Source: Symsagittifera roscoffensis
Taxonomy: Eukaryota; Xenacoelomorpha; Acoela; Convolutidae
Assembly: GCF_963678635.1 (NCBI RefSeq)
Contig: NC_087069.1
Coordinates: forward strand, 3,110,166-3,174,165
Direction: 5' to 3'
DNA length: 64,000 bases
The notes under the pieces are model-generated. The model saw only the letters and a program-made list of their open reading frames with translations. It had not been told where the DNA came from and did not search any database. Both the position numbers and the translations under genes were made by a program. This document shows positions 24,820 through 33,699 of this stretch, piece by piece; the stretch's first letter is position 1, and each line of letters starts with the position of its first letter.

Positions 24820-25438
24820 GTCAGATGGAGGAAATGGAGTTCCCAATTCTATAGTGGCTTGATCATCAAGATTGGTGCGAGATGCTGCTTCTATAAACAA
24901 GAAGGTCAATTCAGAATCTGTCCCCTATTTTGGGAAGCAGTGAAGAATCAGAATCACCCGAAATACAACTTTGCGCTAGTGGTTGTGCAAAAAACCATGA
25001 ATAGACAGGTTGAGAGTGAATTACAGAACAAAAACGTGATGAATAATGAATTCCTAACAAAGTCTGTGAAGGCTGTGATCAAATAGAGCGATGCCATGGG
25101 GGCAGAAGAAAAGTGCGCTGGAGATGAACTATCAGAAGGCGGCAGCAGACGCAATAAACAGAGTAATCCAGACTTGGCAAAAAAGATGGTCGGGCAAAGG
25201 CTGAAACAGGAAATCGAAAAGCAGCAAAGAAACTAGACATTTTCAGCTGCAAAGCCCGAACCTGAGACAAGTAGCAATCTGAAGATCAAAGGCAACTGCA
25301 AAACCTTGAAAGAGGAAACTGGAAAATCTTTCGGGATCACGAAAATAGGGGCAAGAATAATTTCAATAATCACCGTTGGTGGCAACGAAGTAACGAGGAT
25401 TCTGAGCGAACCAAGTGACCAAACATTGATGCACACAG
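24820..25438 (+). pseudogene. gag: Gag zinc-knuckle 2 and linker, broken
   Basis: The frame at 24859-25086 reads GARCCFYKQEGQFRICPLFW. This matches the spacing of a retroviral CCHC knuckle (C-x2-C-x4-H-x4-C), but the second Cys is Tyr and the His is Gln, so it should not bind zinc. Downstream is a Lys/Glu-rich linker with stops near 25084 and 25234, then ISIITVGGNEVTRILSEPSD near 25358-25417, which looks like the start of the segment preceding the protease. Confidence 0.5.
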
Positions 25439-25816
25439 ATGTATATGCAGTCTATTTGCGTACTATTAGCCTCTGACTCCTTCGAGAGCAATCAGAGCGC
25501 TACTGCCGAGAGAAGGCGGAAAATTGGTAAGAATAGAGAGAGCAGATACACAGAGGCGTATGGTCCACACGAGGGCATGATAAACATAGATGGAATCAAT
25601 ATCCATACAAAGACCTTGATAACGTGCAACGAGAACCTGGTGGGCAAAATCTATGTGGATCGAAAGGAACATAAAATGAGATCGATTGGGCATTGTGCCA
25701 TGCTAGAGGAAGGCGCTATGCACTTGGGAACAAAAGCAGACGTGTCCGCATATGCACTAGATACAAATGGAAAAACACTCCATTGGAGGGAGGATTGGAT
25801 AAGGCAGCTGTCGTAA
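25439..25816 (+). pseudogene. Segment upstream of protease (125-codon open frame)
   Basis: Continuous open frame with AYGPHEGMINIDGINIHTKT followed by a LEEGAMHLGTKADVSAYALD segment, then DTNGKT. It directly precedes the protease active-site segment, which lies in the next frame, so a frameshift lies near 25770-25790. The strand-rich pattern suits the N-terminal part of a gag-pol protease domain. I infer this from position more than from a signature. Confidence 0.45.
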
Positions 25817-26400
25817 GCTTGATACCAATAGACACATGGAGACGGATGGGATTTGACAAAGAAGACCTAATAGACTCCAGAATCCGGTCTTCAGCGGCAA
25901 ACAAGGGGACGCTAAGGGTCTTTGGCAGATATATTAGCCTTAAGTTCGGGGGAATGCAATATGTGGATGAGTTTACTTATAGTGGAAAACCTAGACGAGT
26001 CGGATTAGTTCATTTTAGGCAGGGATTTCATCAGGATATTGGAAGTAACGACGTTAACATTAACAATGCAATGTTCAGGATTAGAAATCCTGAAAGCAAG
26101 TACGTTATAAAACCGGTAAATTCGTTAATGACAAAGGAGAGCAAAGCTCCAGTTTTCTTGAGTAGGAGGGTGAGGTTGAAAACTAAAAAGGCTGCAATAG
26201 TATGTTTGGGAATGAAGAACTACAAAGAACTCGTTTATAGTAAGCAGGTATGCATAGTACCAAATCCAAATAGCCAAATTGCTGCTATTTTGGGAAGATC
26301 GTTCTCAATCACCGAGAAGGGCCTCTGCGTCAGTGTCTTTTTGAATTCTTTTGTTAGACCAGTCACAATCCAGAGAGGGAGGAAACTGTGTTACGCATAG
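25693..26400 (+). pseudogene. pol: Retropepsin-like protease region, active site altered
   Basis: 235-codon open frame; the meaningful part starts about codon 32. GGLDKAAVVSLIP sits where Ty3 proteases have hydrophobic-D-(T/S)-G-A. The Asp (25798-25800) is kept but Thr-Gly is Lys-Ala, so the fireman's-grip active site should be dead. Downstream are IDTWRRMGF, RIRNPESKYV, KQVCIVPNPNS and VTIQRGRKLCYA, a reading frame that runs on toward RT without a further break. The N-terminal ~30 codons are read out of frame with the preceding segment. The start given is only the first alternative start of the frame. Confidence 0.6.
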
Positions 26401-26678
26401 TGAAAAATAAACGAATTGACTGAGAATTTTCAAAATATGAAGTTCTTGATTGTCCGAATCATATGGACAATATTTGTATCTTGAGCAAATCGAAGAAAAT
26501 CAAAGTTTCATCACGTCTTATTAATTCACATAAGACAGATACGGATGATGGACTGTCGAGCTGCTCGAATTTTCCGGAAAAATCCACACCAGAGAAATTG
26601 GATATAGATAAACCCTATTACCACAAATTGAACACTTAAGACAAAATAACAGATGGACAGTTCGAAGCCAGTAAGGAT
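26401..26678 (+). pseudogene. pol: Protease-RT linker with stops
   Basis: Reading frames are fragmentary. A stretch reading DTDDGLSSCSNFPEKS (about 26540-26585) is open and of pol-like composition. A TAA near 26638 interrupts before the RT frame. It joins the protease and RT pieces of the same element. Confidence 0.4.
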
Positions 26679-27257
26679 GTGTTAGATAGGAATCAGGACG
26701 TCTTCTCGAGACACAAAGCGGACATCGGGTGCTATCATTTCGTGATGGCTAAAAAGAAAGGAGACCAACTGAGTTTTTGTTGTGACTTTCATTATCTGAA
26801 CTCCGTCACGGTGAAGGATGTCTATCCCATACCTAGAATCGATGAGTACCTCTTGAAATTAGGAGATGCAAAGTTTTTCAAGTTTCGTGATTTAAGGTCT
26901 TCTTTTTGGCAGGTACCACTGAGGAAAAAGTACAGGGACAAGACAGGATTTACTTGCGAACTGGGGCTGTTTCAAGGGAAGAGGAGGCCCTTTGACCTTT
27001 GCAATGCCACATCCACGTTCCAACGACTGATGGCACATGCACTGTCAAGTGTAACGAAGAAATATGGTAATTTGGTAATGTGTTACGTGTATGACGTGGT
27101 GATTAAAACGCCATCCCTGGAGAATCATATCGAGCGATTAGACGAAGTGCTTGCTTCTATGAAAAGTGCAGGATTGAAAAGCAAGACCTCGAAATATGAG
27201 ATCTTGATCTATTCGATAAAAAACGTCGGGAGGATGGTAGATAAGCATCGCATCTGA
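26679..27257 (+). pseudogene. pol: Ty3/gypsy reverse transcriptase, catalytic Asp lost
   Basis: 192-codon open frame with clear RT fingers-palm motifs in order: CCDFHYLNSVTVKDVYPIPR, FRDLRSSFWQVPL (motif A Asp present), TGFTCELGLF, RPFDLCNATSTFQRLM, and YVYDVVI at the YxDD position. The usual YVDD has its first Asp changed to Tyr (codon TAT at 27090-27092), which removes a metal-binding residue. The N-terminal end is also short: DIGCYHF joins directly to VMAKKKGDQL, so about 50 codons that normally carry the 'pS.SPWa' segment are missing in frame. The open frame otherwise survives and ends at TGA 27255-27257. Confidence 0.85.
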
Positions 27258-27459
27258 CCAGATCCAGATGCTGTAGCAGCAGTCCTGACATGGAAGTCGC
27301 CAAACACTGAGCATCAGTTGATGAGCTTTCTTTGTTTTGCAAATTACTATAGAGAATTTGTCAAGGTTTATGCGGGCAAGAAGTTCACGTGTAATAACGT
27401 AGCAGAGGAGTCCCTTCAGAGAATAAAACGAGAGTTGTGTCTCCGGGATTCAGCATGCC
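27258..27459 (+). pseudogene. pol: RT thumb/connection fragment
   Basis: In the RT frame just past its stop the sequence reads PDPDAVAAVLTWKSP and HQLMSFLCFANYYREFV, the typical gypsy connection with FLGxxNYYR-like spacing. It then reads a shortened KKFTCNN...LQRIKRELC. The text between the two parts is shorter than normal, so an internal deletion is likely. Only the single TGA separates it from RT. Confidence 0.7.
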
Positions 27460-27873
27460 TACGAAGAAGGGCTCGTATGTCCTAGACACAGAAGCTTCAG
27501 TAGTGGCGATTTCTGGCATACTCCATTAAGAGCAAGAATGGAATGGCAAGACTGTCTTGAGACCAATAGCCTTGCAGTGATCACTTTTGTGGAAGAAATA
27601 CAGATCATACCTGGCAGTGAGCCGTTCAAGCTACGGGTTGACAACAGAGCACTCTCTTGGCTGACAACATACTCAATAGAACAAAGCTACATCGGGAGAT
27701 GGATAGTACAACTAGAGGGCTATAACATAACAATTGAACACATGACAAGGAAATTGCAGACAACTTGAGTAGGAAAACGGAATTTTACGAGAGGCAAGAG
27801 CAAATAAAAGCCGACAGGCCTGAAATAAAAGATGTATTTTCAGTCATGGACAGGCAAATCTATGTCAGCTAAC
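27460..27873 (+). pseudogene. pol: Ty3-type RNase H, broken (copy 1)
   Basis: Reads SYVLDTEASVVAISGILH then TAA (27527-27529), EQEWNGKTVLRPIA, a deletion of the segment between IA and the next strand, and from 27619 EPFKLRVDNRALSWL...SYIGRWIVQLEGY. The catalytic Asp of the TDAS motif is Glu here (GAA 27491-27493). A 10-bp deletion near 27750 (ataagcacca, present in copies 2 and 3) shifts the frame just after MTR. The tail NLSRKTEFYERQEQ and FSVMDRQIYVS follows in another frame to a TAA at about 27873. The left edge of the 6.8-kb repeated unit falls inside this domain. Confidence 0.75.
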
Positions 27874-28085
27874 CACTCACAAGATAGCTCGACAAGTCGG
27901 AAAAACAGATCGAAGATCACCCTCAGCTACATACCGATTACCGGGAGACAAGGATCCCAGAGAGAAAATCAAGCATGCTGGTAAAAAACATTGCTCAAGT
28001 CGAAACTAGTCAGAGATATGTTGAAGGCGAATGGTTATGACCTAGATGAAGTTAAGAAAGGAGAGCGGCAGTTGAACAACATCTA

Positions 28086-29035
28086 ATGAGCCTGCTTCAA
28101 AAGCTAGCCGACGACAAACCCGTGGTCACGAGTAAGAAGGATAATGAACCGGAAGTCACAATAATTAGGAGAACCAAAATGGGCTCGTGCAAAGACAATC
28201 AGTTGGAGGGAAGAGATCCAGAGGGTAAAGAAGTGTTACCAACATACGTCCAGAGTATCCCAGAGGAGGTTCTCATGGAGACAACGTTGGGGAGGAAAAA
28301 GTGTCATTTAGGGAGGAGGCAGAGGAGCACCGAGCAGATCAAAAGTCCGGGGAGTGTTTGATGGACAAAGAAATAGGTGTAGCAGAAAATGTATCAGGGG
28401 AGTCAGAAAAAATGGACGAAGATTCGACGGAAAGTGAAGATGAGCAAGACAGTCTGTGCGTGATACTAGCGGAAACGAAGAGGAGTAACCAGTATAGAGA
28501 AATGCAGATAGACTCCTCGTCTGGGCAATACAACCTAGAGTATGATGATGCAATTGGAGGAGAAGAACTAGAAATGATAGCAGTATCAAGGAAACCCTTC
28601 AAGGAGCTGTCATGCAGTTCTAAAATGAGGACAAACCTAGGGCCCGAGAGTGACAGGGAAATCTTGAGCGATATAGTATGTGTCAAAATAGGAGAAGATA
28701 TCCACAATCCGGGAGAAATTACAGGGCAAATGATGGCGCTGAAAGAGTATGTGAAGGCCAAGTACACGCTATCAGACTTGATTCGGGCACCGAAGAATGA
28801 CAAGATGATCAGCCATATCTCCAAATGGGTACGTACAGGGGCAAAAGGGAAAGGGTATCTGGAAGAAGACAGCTATAAGATCTTAAGCCAGTTCTACAAG
28901 GAAGGAAGGGGGTTACTCTCTCACACGGCTGATGGAGTGCTGCCCTGCAAGAGAAGAGATGAAGAAAAAACACTTCTCAAACATAACCTCATCATACTAG
29001 CGCAGCTGTATCAGACAGAGTTGCTTTTCAGTTAG
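28086..29035 (+). pseudogene. pol: RNase H-integrase spacer and IN N-terminus (copy 1)
   Basis: Two overlapping open frames (28086-28361 and 28301-29035) form one decayed protein with a frameshift near 28300. The first part is charged (DKPVVTSKKDNEPEVTIIRR). The second is very acidic (DEDSTESEDEQDS). It ends in GYLEEDSYKILSQFYKEGRG, TADGVLPCKRRDEEKTLLKH and LAQLYQTELLF, the usual lead into a gypsy integrase zinc finger (...DGvL.rr...h...GH). About 320 codons between RNase H and the HHCC finger is long for this family. The TAG at 29033-29035 stands exactly where the frame would continue into HDRMGH. Confidence 0.6.
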
Positions 29036-29898
29036 CATGATCGAATGGGACATCAAGAAAAAGACAAAGTGCAACAAAGAATACTGCACCGGTTTGATTG
29101 GCCAGAAATGAGGAAATCTTGCGAAAGATGTGTCAATGCATGTTTGTCATGTCTGCAAGTGAAAGACTGAGGAAGATAAAAATCCCACTCAAGTAGCTTG
29201 AAAGCTCAGATTTCAATAAGGTCGTGCAGTTAGACCATCAAAAAATCTGCATGATAGAATCAGGATATGATCAAATACTGATAATCATAGACCACTTCAA
29301 CAAACTTGCGGAAGCAGTACCGCGTCAAGCGGCCTCTGCTGAAAAAACTTGCAATCACCTAATTACACGCTTTTTTTTATCAGATACGGTTATCCCATGC
29401 ACATTCAATCAGACAACGAGAAGGCCTATGAAAAGAGTTGATGAAAACATCTCACATTGCCCAAACAAACTCGACGACTTACCACCCACAGACAAATGGA
29501 CTGCTGGAAAAACAAAATAGGACATTAGTGAATATGTTTAGAGTGTACTGCTCGAGGTACAAGACGGATTGGGATAAATGCTTGCCACAAGCGATGGGAC
29601 CATACAACATCACACAACACTCGACAACGGGGATCAGTCCTTTCATGATGCTTACTTTTTTCTGCCCAGAATACTAGGGCAAAAGACTTCACCCCAAGCC
29701 TACGCGAGGGATACAATTAAAATACAACATGAGCTGAATGAAATGTGCAGAAAGAACCCAGCTCAAGTGCAGATGCGAAGACGGAAAAAGTACGATGAAA
29801 AAATACTACAGGCAGAACCTACACTATGGGACAACATGTCTGGGTGTTTCAGAATCCCTCCAAAAGTAACAAAAAAGTTATTAAAGAAATGGACATGA
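29036..29898 (+). pseudogene. pol: Ty3/gypsy integrase, frame-broken (copy 1)
   Basis: Zinc finger: HDRMGHQEKDKV...RFDWPEM...CVNACLSCLQVKD, an HHCC motif, then TGA near 29168. Catalytic core: VQLDHQKICM (first Asp 29233-29235), IIIDHFNKLAEAVP, a second Asp in QSDN (29412-29414), then YHPQTNGLLEKQNRTL (Glu 29507-29509), CSRYKTDWDKCLPQ and ISPFMMLTF. The three catalytic residues sit in three different reading frames because of an extra T at the 8-T run (29371-29378) and at least one more shift. The C-terminal GPY/F module reads KKLLKKWT-stop-PFMI: a TGA at 29896-29898 replaces the Gly codon of GPF. A definite but dead integrase. Confidence 0.85.
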
Positions 29899-30427
29899 CC
29901 ATTCATGATCAAAAAAAGTACACCAGTAGGGTCGGTTCTACCACTTGAGCACAAGGCGCGCCTCAAAACATGGAAGGAGTAGAGTACCTGATAGTGGAAC
30001 CGGCATGTGATGTGAACGAGAAGGACACCAGAGAAAAGAGCGACGGCAACGAGAACACGAGCATGGTTGAAAATGAAAAGATAGACGTCCACTCGCATGA
30101 TATATTTTTCGCAGAAGAGGATTGGGATGAACTTGATCAGAACGACGAGCCAGAGTGAATAGAACCAGACAAGCCCATGTCCATGTAAAAAAGATGAGGG
30201 GGCGCAGAAATAAAAGCATGATATACAATAGGTATGGTGATGACTTCCTGATTGACAAGATGAAACCAGAAGAGCTAAGGGCAGACTTGGTGAGCATGGG
30301 TGACTTAGTCACAGATAAAGAGTGGCAGATCATTAGCGATAATGTACACTTCTGGCAAGAGTATCATAGTGTGACAGAAAGAGATGTGCCATTCCACCGG
30401 ATTGACACAGCCGAACCCTCCGACTAG
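29899..30427 (+). pseudogene. Acidic C-terminal extension of Pol (copy 1)
   Basis: Continues past the GPF site. Two overlapping frames (29970-30158 and 30155-30427) read YLIVEPACDVNEKDTREK, IFFAEEDWDELDQNDEPE and then YNRYGDDFLIDKMKPEELRA. It looks like a single acidic tail after integrase, split by a TGA/ATG overlap. No chromodomain signature is visible. All three copies keep it with a handful of substitutions. Confidence 0.5.
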
Positions 30428-31253
30428 CGAGAAAAAGAGCATTAGCGTTGCTAGTTACGCACTAACAGAAAAGGAGGGTCGGAATATTCTAGAAGTATTT
30501 CAAATTCGAATTGCAGCGGAAAATTTCTGAGAAATAAAGAAAGTGGCGATATTTGGCAGAAAAAGTGAACGAAACAGAACAACCGAATTGACAAGTGAAG
30601 AACGGTCAAGAGAAAGCGAAAGAAAACAAGAAGCCTCTCATCGTGACGATCACGCACAAAAACACGTATAGCGAAAGCCGATAAGAAGAAAGGAGGCTTC
30701 AGTGGGATAGTCGGAAGGATCAGTACCATAATATGCCACGAAGTTGGAGAAATAACAACATTATTTCTGGAAGAGCACGGAATCGGAGGCCCGGCGCCCA
30801 GAGACTGTTGTATGTTGAGAGACTGTGATAAGCCGACTTTTTAGCTGCTTTAATGCCCTGAACGCTTGAATTAACCCCAATATTGTTTGTAATTTCAGAG
30901 CATGAGTAGCTAGCAAGAGGATAGGGTCAATCAATCTCCAATGGATTTAGTATATATCTGTCACTAATAACATAGTAAAGTAGGATATTCGATTACTGTT
31001 CCTAATGGTGGTCATCTAGTCTGGGGATCCGAGATCCAGCTATGTGATTATCCTCGCATGCAAACGGATGCTGATCAAAAGTCGTTTGACTGATGGTCTA
31101 AAAATGGTAATTTTTACTTAGCACTAAACAGACCAGAAAATCAACTGGCTAGATCTAGACGAAGAAAAACGAGTAGAATTTATGTAACTGATGCCGGCCA
31201 GTCGTCATTAGGTGCTTTTTCTACGCTCCGTCACTATGCAGTATTTGGGTGAA
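30428..31253 (+). other. Unassigned stretch after Pol extension (copy 1)
   Basis: About 0.8 kb with no convincing frame. An A/G-rich purine part (30470-30680) is followed by AT-balanced sequence with stops in all plus frames. It may be decayed coding sequence continuing the extension. The antisense ORF at 30451-30729 has no recognisable content. Confidence 0.4.
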
Positions 31254-31724
31254 TGTTACAAGAAACGGATCTAGAACAGAGTGAAATAGAAAAAAGTGAG
31301 GATATAAACTTGAGGATTCTAGAGTGGATACATGGCCTGCCAGCCGACGAAAAGGAGACACAAAGCATTCAGCAAGTCGACATATCCGCAGACACAAGTT
31401 ATAAGTAAGGGAAAAGACGTAAGGGAAAAATACAGAAGGGAAAAGAACCCCGTGTTTGGCTGGACAGCGAAGAACCGACCGTTAGACATACCATCAGATA
31501 ACTTCAGCTCGGCATCATCGAGAAATTTTTAGTCCGGAGAGTGGGGGTAGGACTTACCCACACAAAAAATTTAATGATAAAAAAGTTTAATATTTAACGA
31601 GAAACCTGTGAATTGGAACCTTAGCAGGAGGAACTTGAGCCTACCATTGGAAGAAGTTTCGAGACCAAGTTTGAAATACCAAATGATTACTCGGAGAACA
31701 CCTTGATCAAGGACATTTGCATAG
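31254..31724 (+). pseudogene. Decayed coding stretch before macrodomain-like ORF (copy 1)
   Basis: Frame from ATG 31254 reads LEQSEIEKSEDINLRILEW then DEKETQSIQQVDISADTS to a TAA at about 31407. The adjacent frame continues with NPVFGWTAKNRPLDIPSDN to a TAG near 31530, followed by RRVGVGLTHTKNLMI. Another frame near 31650 reads FEIPNDYSENTLIKDICIGA. These pieces chain through all three frames without large gaps, which suggests one former protein. Confidence 0.4.
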
Positions 31725-32246
31725 GGGCAGACTCGCGTGTACTCAAGACTCAAGCCCCAACTCAAGACATTTTGTATCCACTCGAGACTCAAGCAAGGCT
31801 CAAGTCGGACATCTTGTCTATTTCATTTTGTCGGACAGAACCACTGCGATCTGCATAACAGCATACATGAGCTTCAACGCCAGACTGGAGGCCTATTTCA
31901 AAAGAGAACACCAGAGTGTGGAGTTCTTGTTCAGAAAGAGACTAGGATTGAGAGGCCTGGCGGCGCACTCACCCTCCGTTTCACATGCGCAGGCAAACAC
32001 ATGTGCTTTTTGTTGAGGAGGGTCAGTGAGAGGACAGTGGTGGACACTGGCCATGTGGTACTGGCCTTGACACGACTAAGGGACTTTCTAGTGGAATGGG
32101 GGATAGAAGAAATCTCAATACCAGTTTACCATCCGAATAGAAGCAAATTGAAGCCCCGGGAGCTGTATGCTGTCCTGCACGTGGTCTTTGCGGAAACAGA
32201 AATAACACTACATCTACACAAGAAATATTTTTTGAGCATTGCTTGA
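31725..32246 (+). CDS. Macrodomain-like ORF after integrase (copy 1)
   Basis: Open frame of about 170 codons. It has no ATG before residue 89 of the 169-codon GTG-started form, so it was probably part of a polyprotein. Key segments in that numbering: DLHNSIHELQRQTGGLFQKR (38-57), GVLVQKETRIERPGG (62-76), MCFLLRR (89-95), a helix LALTRLRDFLVEWG (109-123), GIEEISIP (122-129), and ELYAVLHVVFAETEITLHL (142-160). The run of strand, 'FGG'-like turn, strand, helix, 'GI..ISIP', helix and 'VFAETEITLHL' is that of the C-terminal half of TARG1/OARD1-type macrodomains (ADP-ribose binding). The usual Gly-rich loop after 'P' is replaced by YHPNRSKLK, so binding or catalysis is doubtful. It is intact in all three tandem copies. 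Fold assignment is inference. Confidence 0.4.
   Translation, partial: GQTRVYSRLKPQLKTFCIHSRLKQGSSRTSCLFHFVGQNHCDLHNSIHELQRQTGGLFQKRTPECGVLVQKETRIERPGGALTLRFTCAGKHMCFLLRRVSERTVVDTGHVVLALTRLRDFLVEWGIEEISIPVYHPNRSKLKPRELYAVLHVVFAETEITLHLHKKYFLSIA
31732..31800 (+). repeat. Inverted repeat, left arm (copy 1)
   Basis: This arm starts ctcgcgtgtactcaagac and ends ctcaagcaaggct. It pairs with the reverse complement of 32234-32301, with roughly 85% identity over about 68 bases. The two arms enclose 433 bp that encode the macrodomain-like segment. The arms contain several direct actcaag words. Confidence 0.85.
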
Positions 32247-32301
32247 GTCTTGAGTGGATACAAAAGTCTCAATTTGGGGCCTGGGTCTTGAGTACACGCG
32301 A
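32234..32301 (-). repeat. Inverted repeat, right arm (copy 1)
   Basis: Partner of 31732-31800, overlapping the last codons and stop of the macrodomain-like ORF. Identity with the left arm is highest at the outer end (ctcgcgtgtactcaagac) and the inner end (ttttgtatccactc...ctcaagcaa). Confidence 0.85.
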
Positions 32302-32761
32302 GAATCTCGAGCTGAAAAGGGCGGTACAAGGCAGGAGATTAGTTTTTAATCTAAATAGCATGACAACCAAACTATCCAAGTTTTTTATCAAAATTGCACG
32401 AAGCTGAAACATATATTCTGATCTGCATGATTTCAATAGCTAAATGAAACATTCCATCAAAGACTGTTCAAATGAGGTTTTAGAAGCTTGGGGGGTTTAT
32501 ATTGGTGATATGAAATGGACAGGTTCAAAGTTCAGTTTTGTATTCAGGTTGAGTAAGATTTGTAATAAACAAGAATCAAACAGAAATTTCCGAATTCAAG
32601 AGCACGATTATCATCTGTGAGGATTCAGTAATTCACGCTGTACTACAATTTTTCTTGAGTATCTCAATGGTACGGCATTTCTTGAGTGAGAATCTGGTCT
32701 GGTTGTTTCTTGAGTATTGAACTGGTGAGGTATTTTCTTGAGTATTGAACAATATACAATA
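32302..32761 (+). promoter_or_regulatory. Intergenic segment with four TTTCTTGAGT-type repeats (copy 1)
   Basis: No ORF. The last 110 bases before the ATG at 32762 contain four cttgagt words preceded by T-rich sequence, at 32654, 32681, 32709 and 32737, about 27-28 bp apart. The last two extend to cttgagtattgaac. Regular spacing directly before an ORF2 start suggests a regulatory or leader repeat, but function is unknown. Repeated at +6808 and +13617. Confidence 0.45.
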
Positions 32762-33050
32762 ATGGCTGATCGTTTCTGGAAGTCGATGCCAGCAGCTCTA
32801 AAAAAGCCCACACTTGACGAGTTGTACAGGCGCCTAAGGGATTTGGACCACTATCAGGTGGACGAGAAGATGGCAGTTATGCTCAATGCCATCTTGCAGC
32901 TAGAATCTCAAGAATGAAGGGAGTCAGCGACAGAAGCAGTGCTGATGTTGGTTGGGCTACACATCAAAAGGAATACCAAATCAGGAGCAGACAACGTTGC
33001 TGTCATGAAGCAGCGAGGGAGGCTTAAGAGGACTCGAATTGACGATTGAG
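32762..33050 (+). pseudogene. ORF2 N-terminus (MADRFWKS...), copy 1
   Basis: ATG at 32762 opens 51 codons: MADRFWKSMPAALKKPTLDE then LYRRLRDLDHYQVDEKMAVM and LNAILQLESQE, stopped by TGA 32915-32917. The same frame continues with SATEAVLMLVGLHIKR and ends at TGA near 33048. Helix-rich and Leu-rich, so a helical Gag-like N-terminal domain is possible, but I do not recognise a family. Only one in-frame stop separates the two parts, so decay is recent. Confidence 0.5.
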
Positions 33051-33475
33051 TCTCGGCTTGTTTTTCCTACCAATCAGGCAAGACATGAGAAACAAGACTG
33101 AAACTAGCAGCAAACTTTTGTCAATCATATGATCTCAACAAACTGAGGAGCTATATCAGGACATGAGTCTGTTCTTGAATGCGATAAGGCTGAGCTTGAC
33201 AGGGATCAAGTTAAACATGAAAAACATGAAGTCATTCTTGAAAGAGACTTGTTAAAGCTGAGTTGGAACAAACCCGGAGAAAACATGAGACCACAGCAAA
33301 CTGCGACCAACTGAAATCGGAGCTTGAGCGACTGCAGAGAAAACAGCAGGAAATGGGGAGTGGCGAAGAACGCAAAGTGAAAACACTAATTGAACCCCTG
33401 ATGGCGGCGAGATCTGGACCAGATTCAAAGATGAGGCCCCCAGAGCGAGCGGCCATTTCAATCTCGATAGAATAG
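33051..33475 (+). pseudogene. ORF2 coiled-coil segment (copy 1)
   Basis: Reads CDKAELDRDQVKHEKHEVIL, then in the next frame KAELEQTRRKHETTANCDQLK and LERLQRKQQEMGSGEERK. The heptad-like Leu/charged pattern is a coiled coil, suited to multimerisation. A frameshift near 33250 splits it, and the frame 33263-33475 is the longest piece. The antisense ORFs here are shadows. Confidence 0.55.
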
Positions 33476-33699
33476 CTCAAGAACAGATGAGCGAGAACCT
33501 TGAGAGATGGACTCCTCCGGAACCCACTTTTTCCTTGCAACATCTTAAATCGGGCCGGATGAGGCCACTGATGGTGGATGTCGCGCTAACTGGCCTGACG
33601 ACTAGTTCAACTGAGGATAGCCAAGCAAGTGCGTGAACATCATCGCGTCTTAAGGAGCTGCAGGAGAGGTTGTAGACAAGGAATCCTGAGAGTCCCGCA

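Noticed and set aside
28308-30333. Antisense ORFs of 93-161 codons (28339-28824, 29763-30098, 29938-30333 and their repeats)
   Set aside because: Opposite strand of acidic Pol and integrase frames; Ser/Leu/Phe-rich products typical of antisense of Glu/Lys-rich coding sequence.
31332-31410. First half of the ORF beginning MACQPTKRRHK
   Set aside because: Here another frame (LRILEWIHGLPADEK...) is more protein-like; only the second half of the ORF (WTAKNRPLDIPSDN) is kept as decayed coding sequence.
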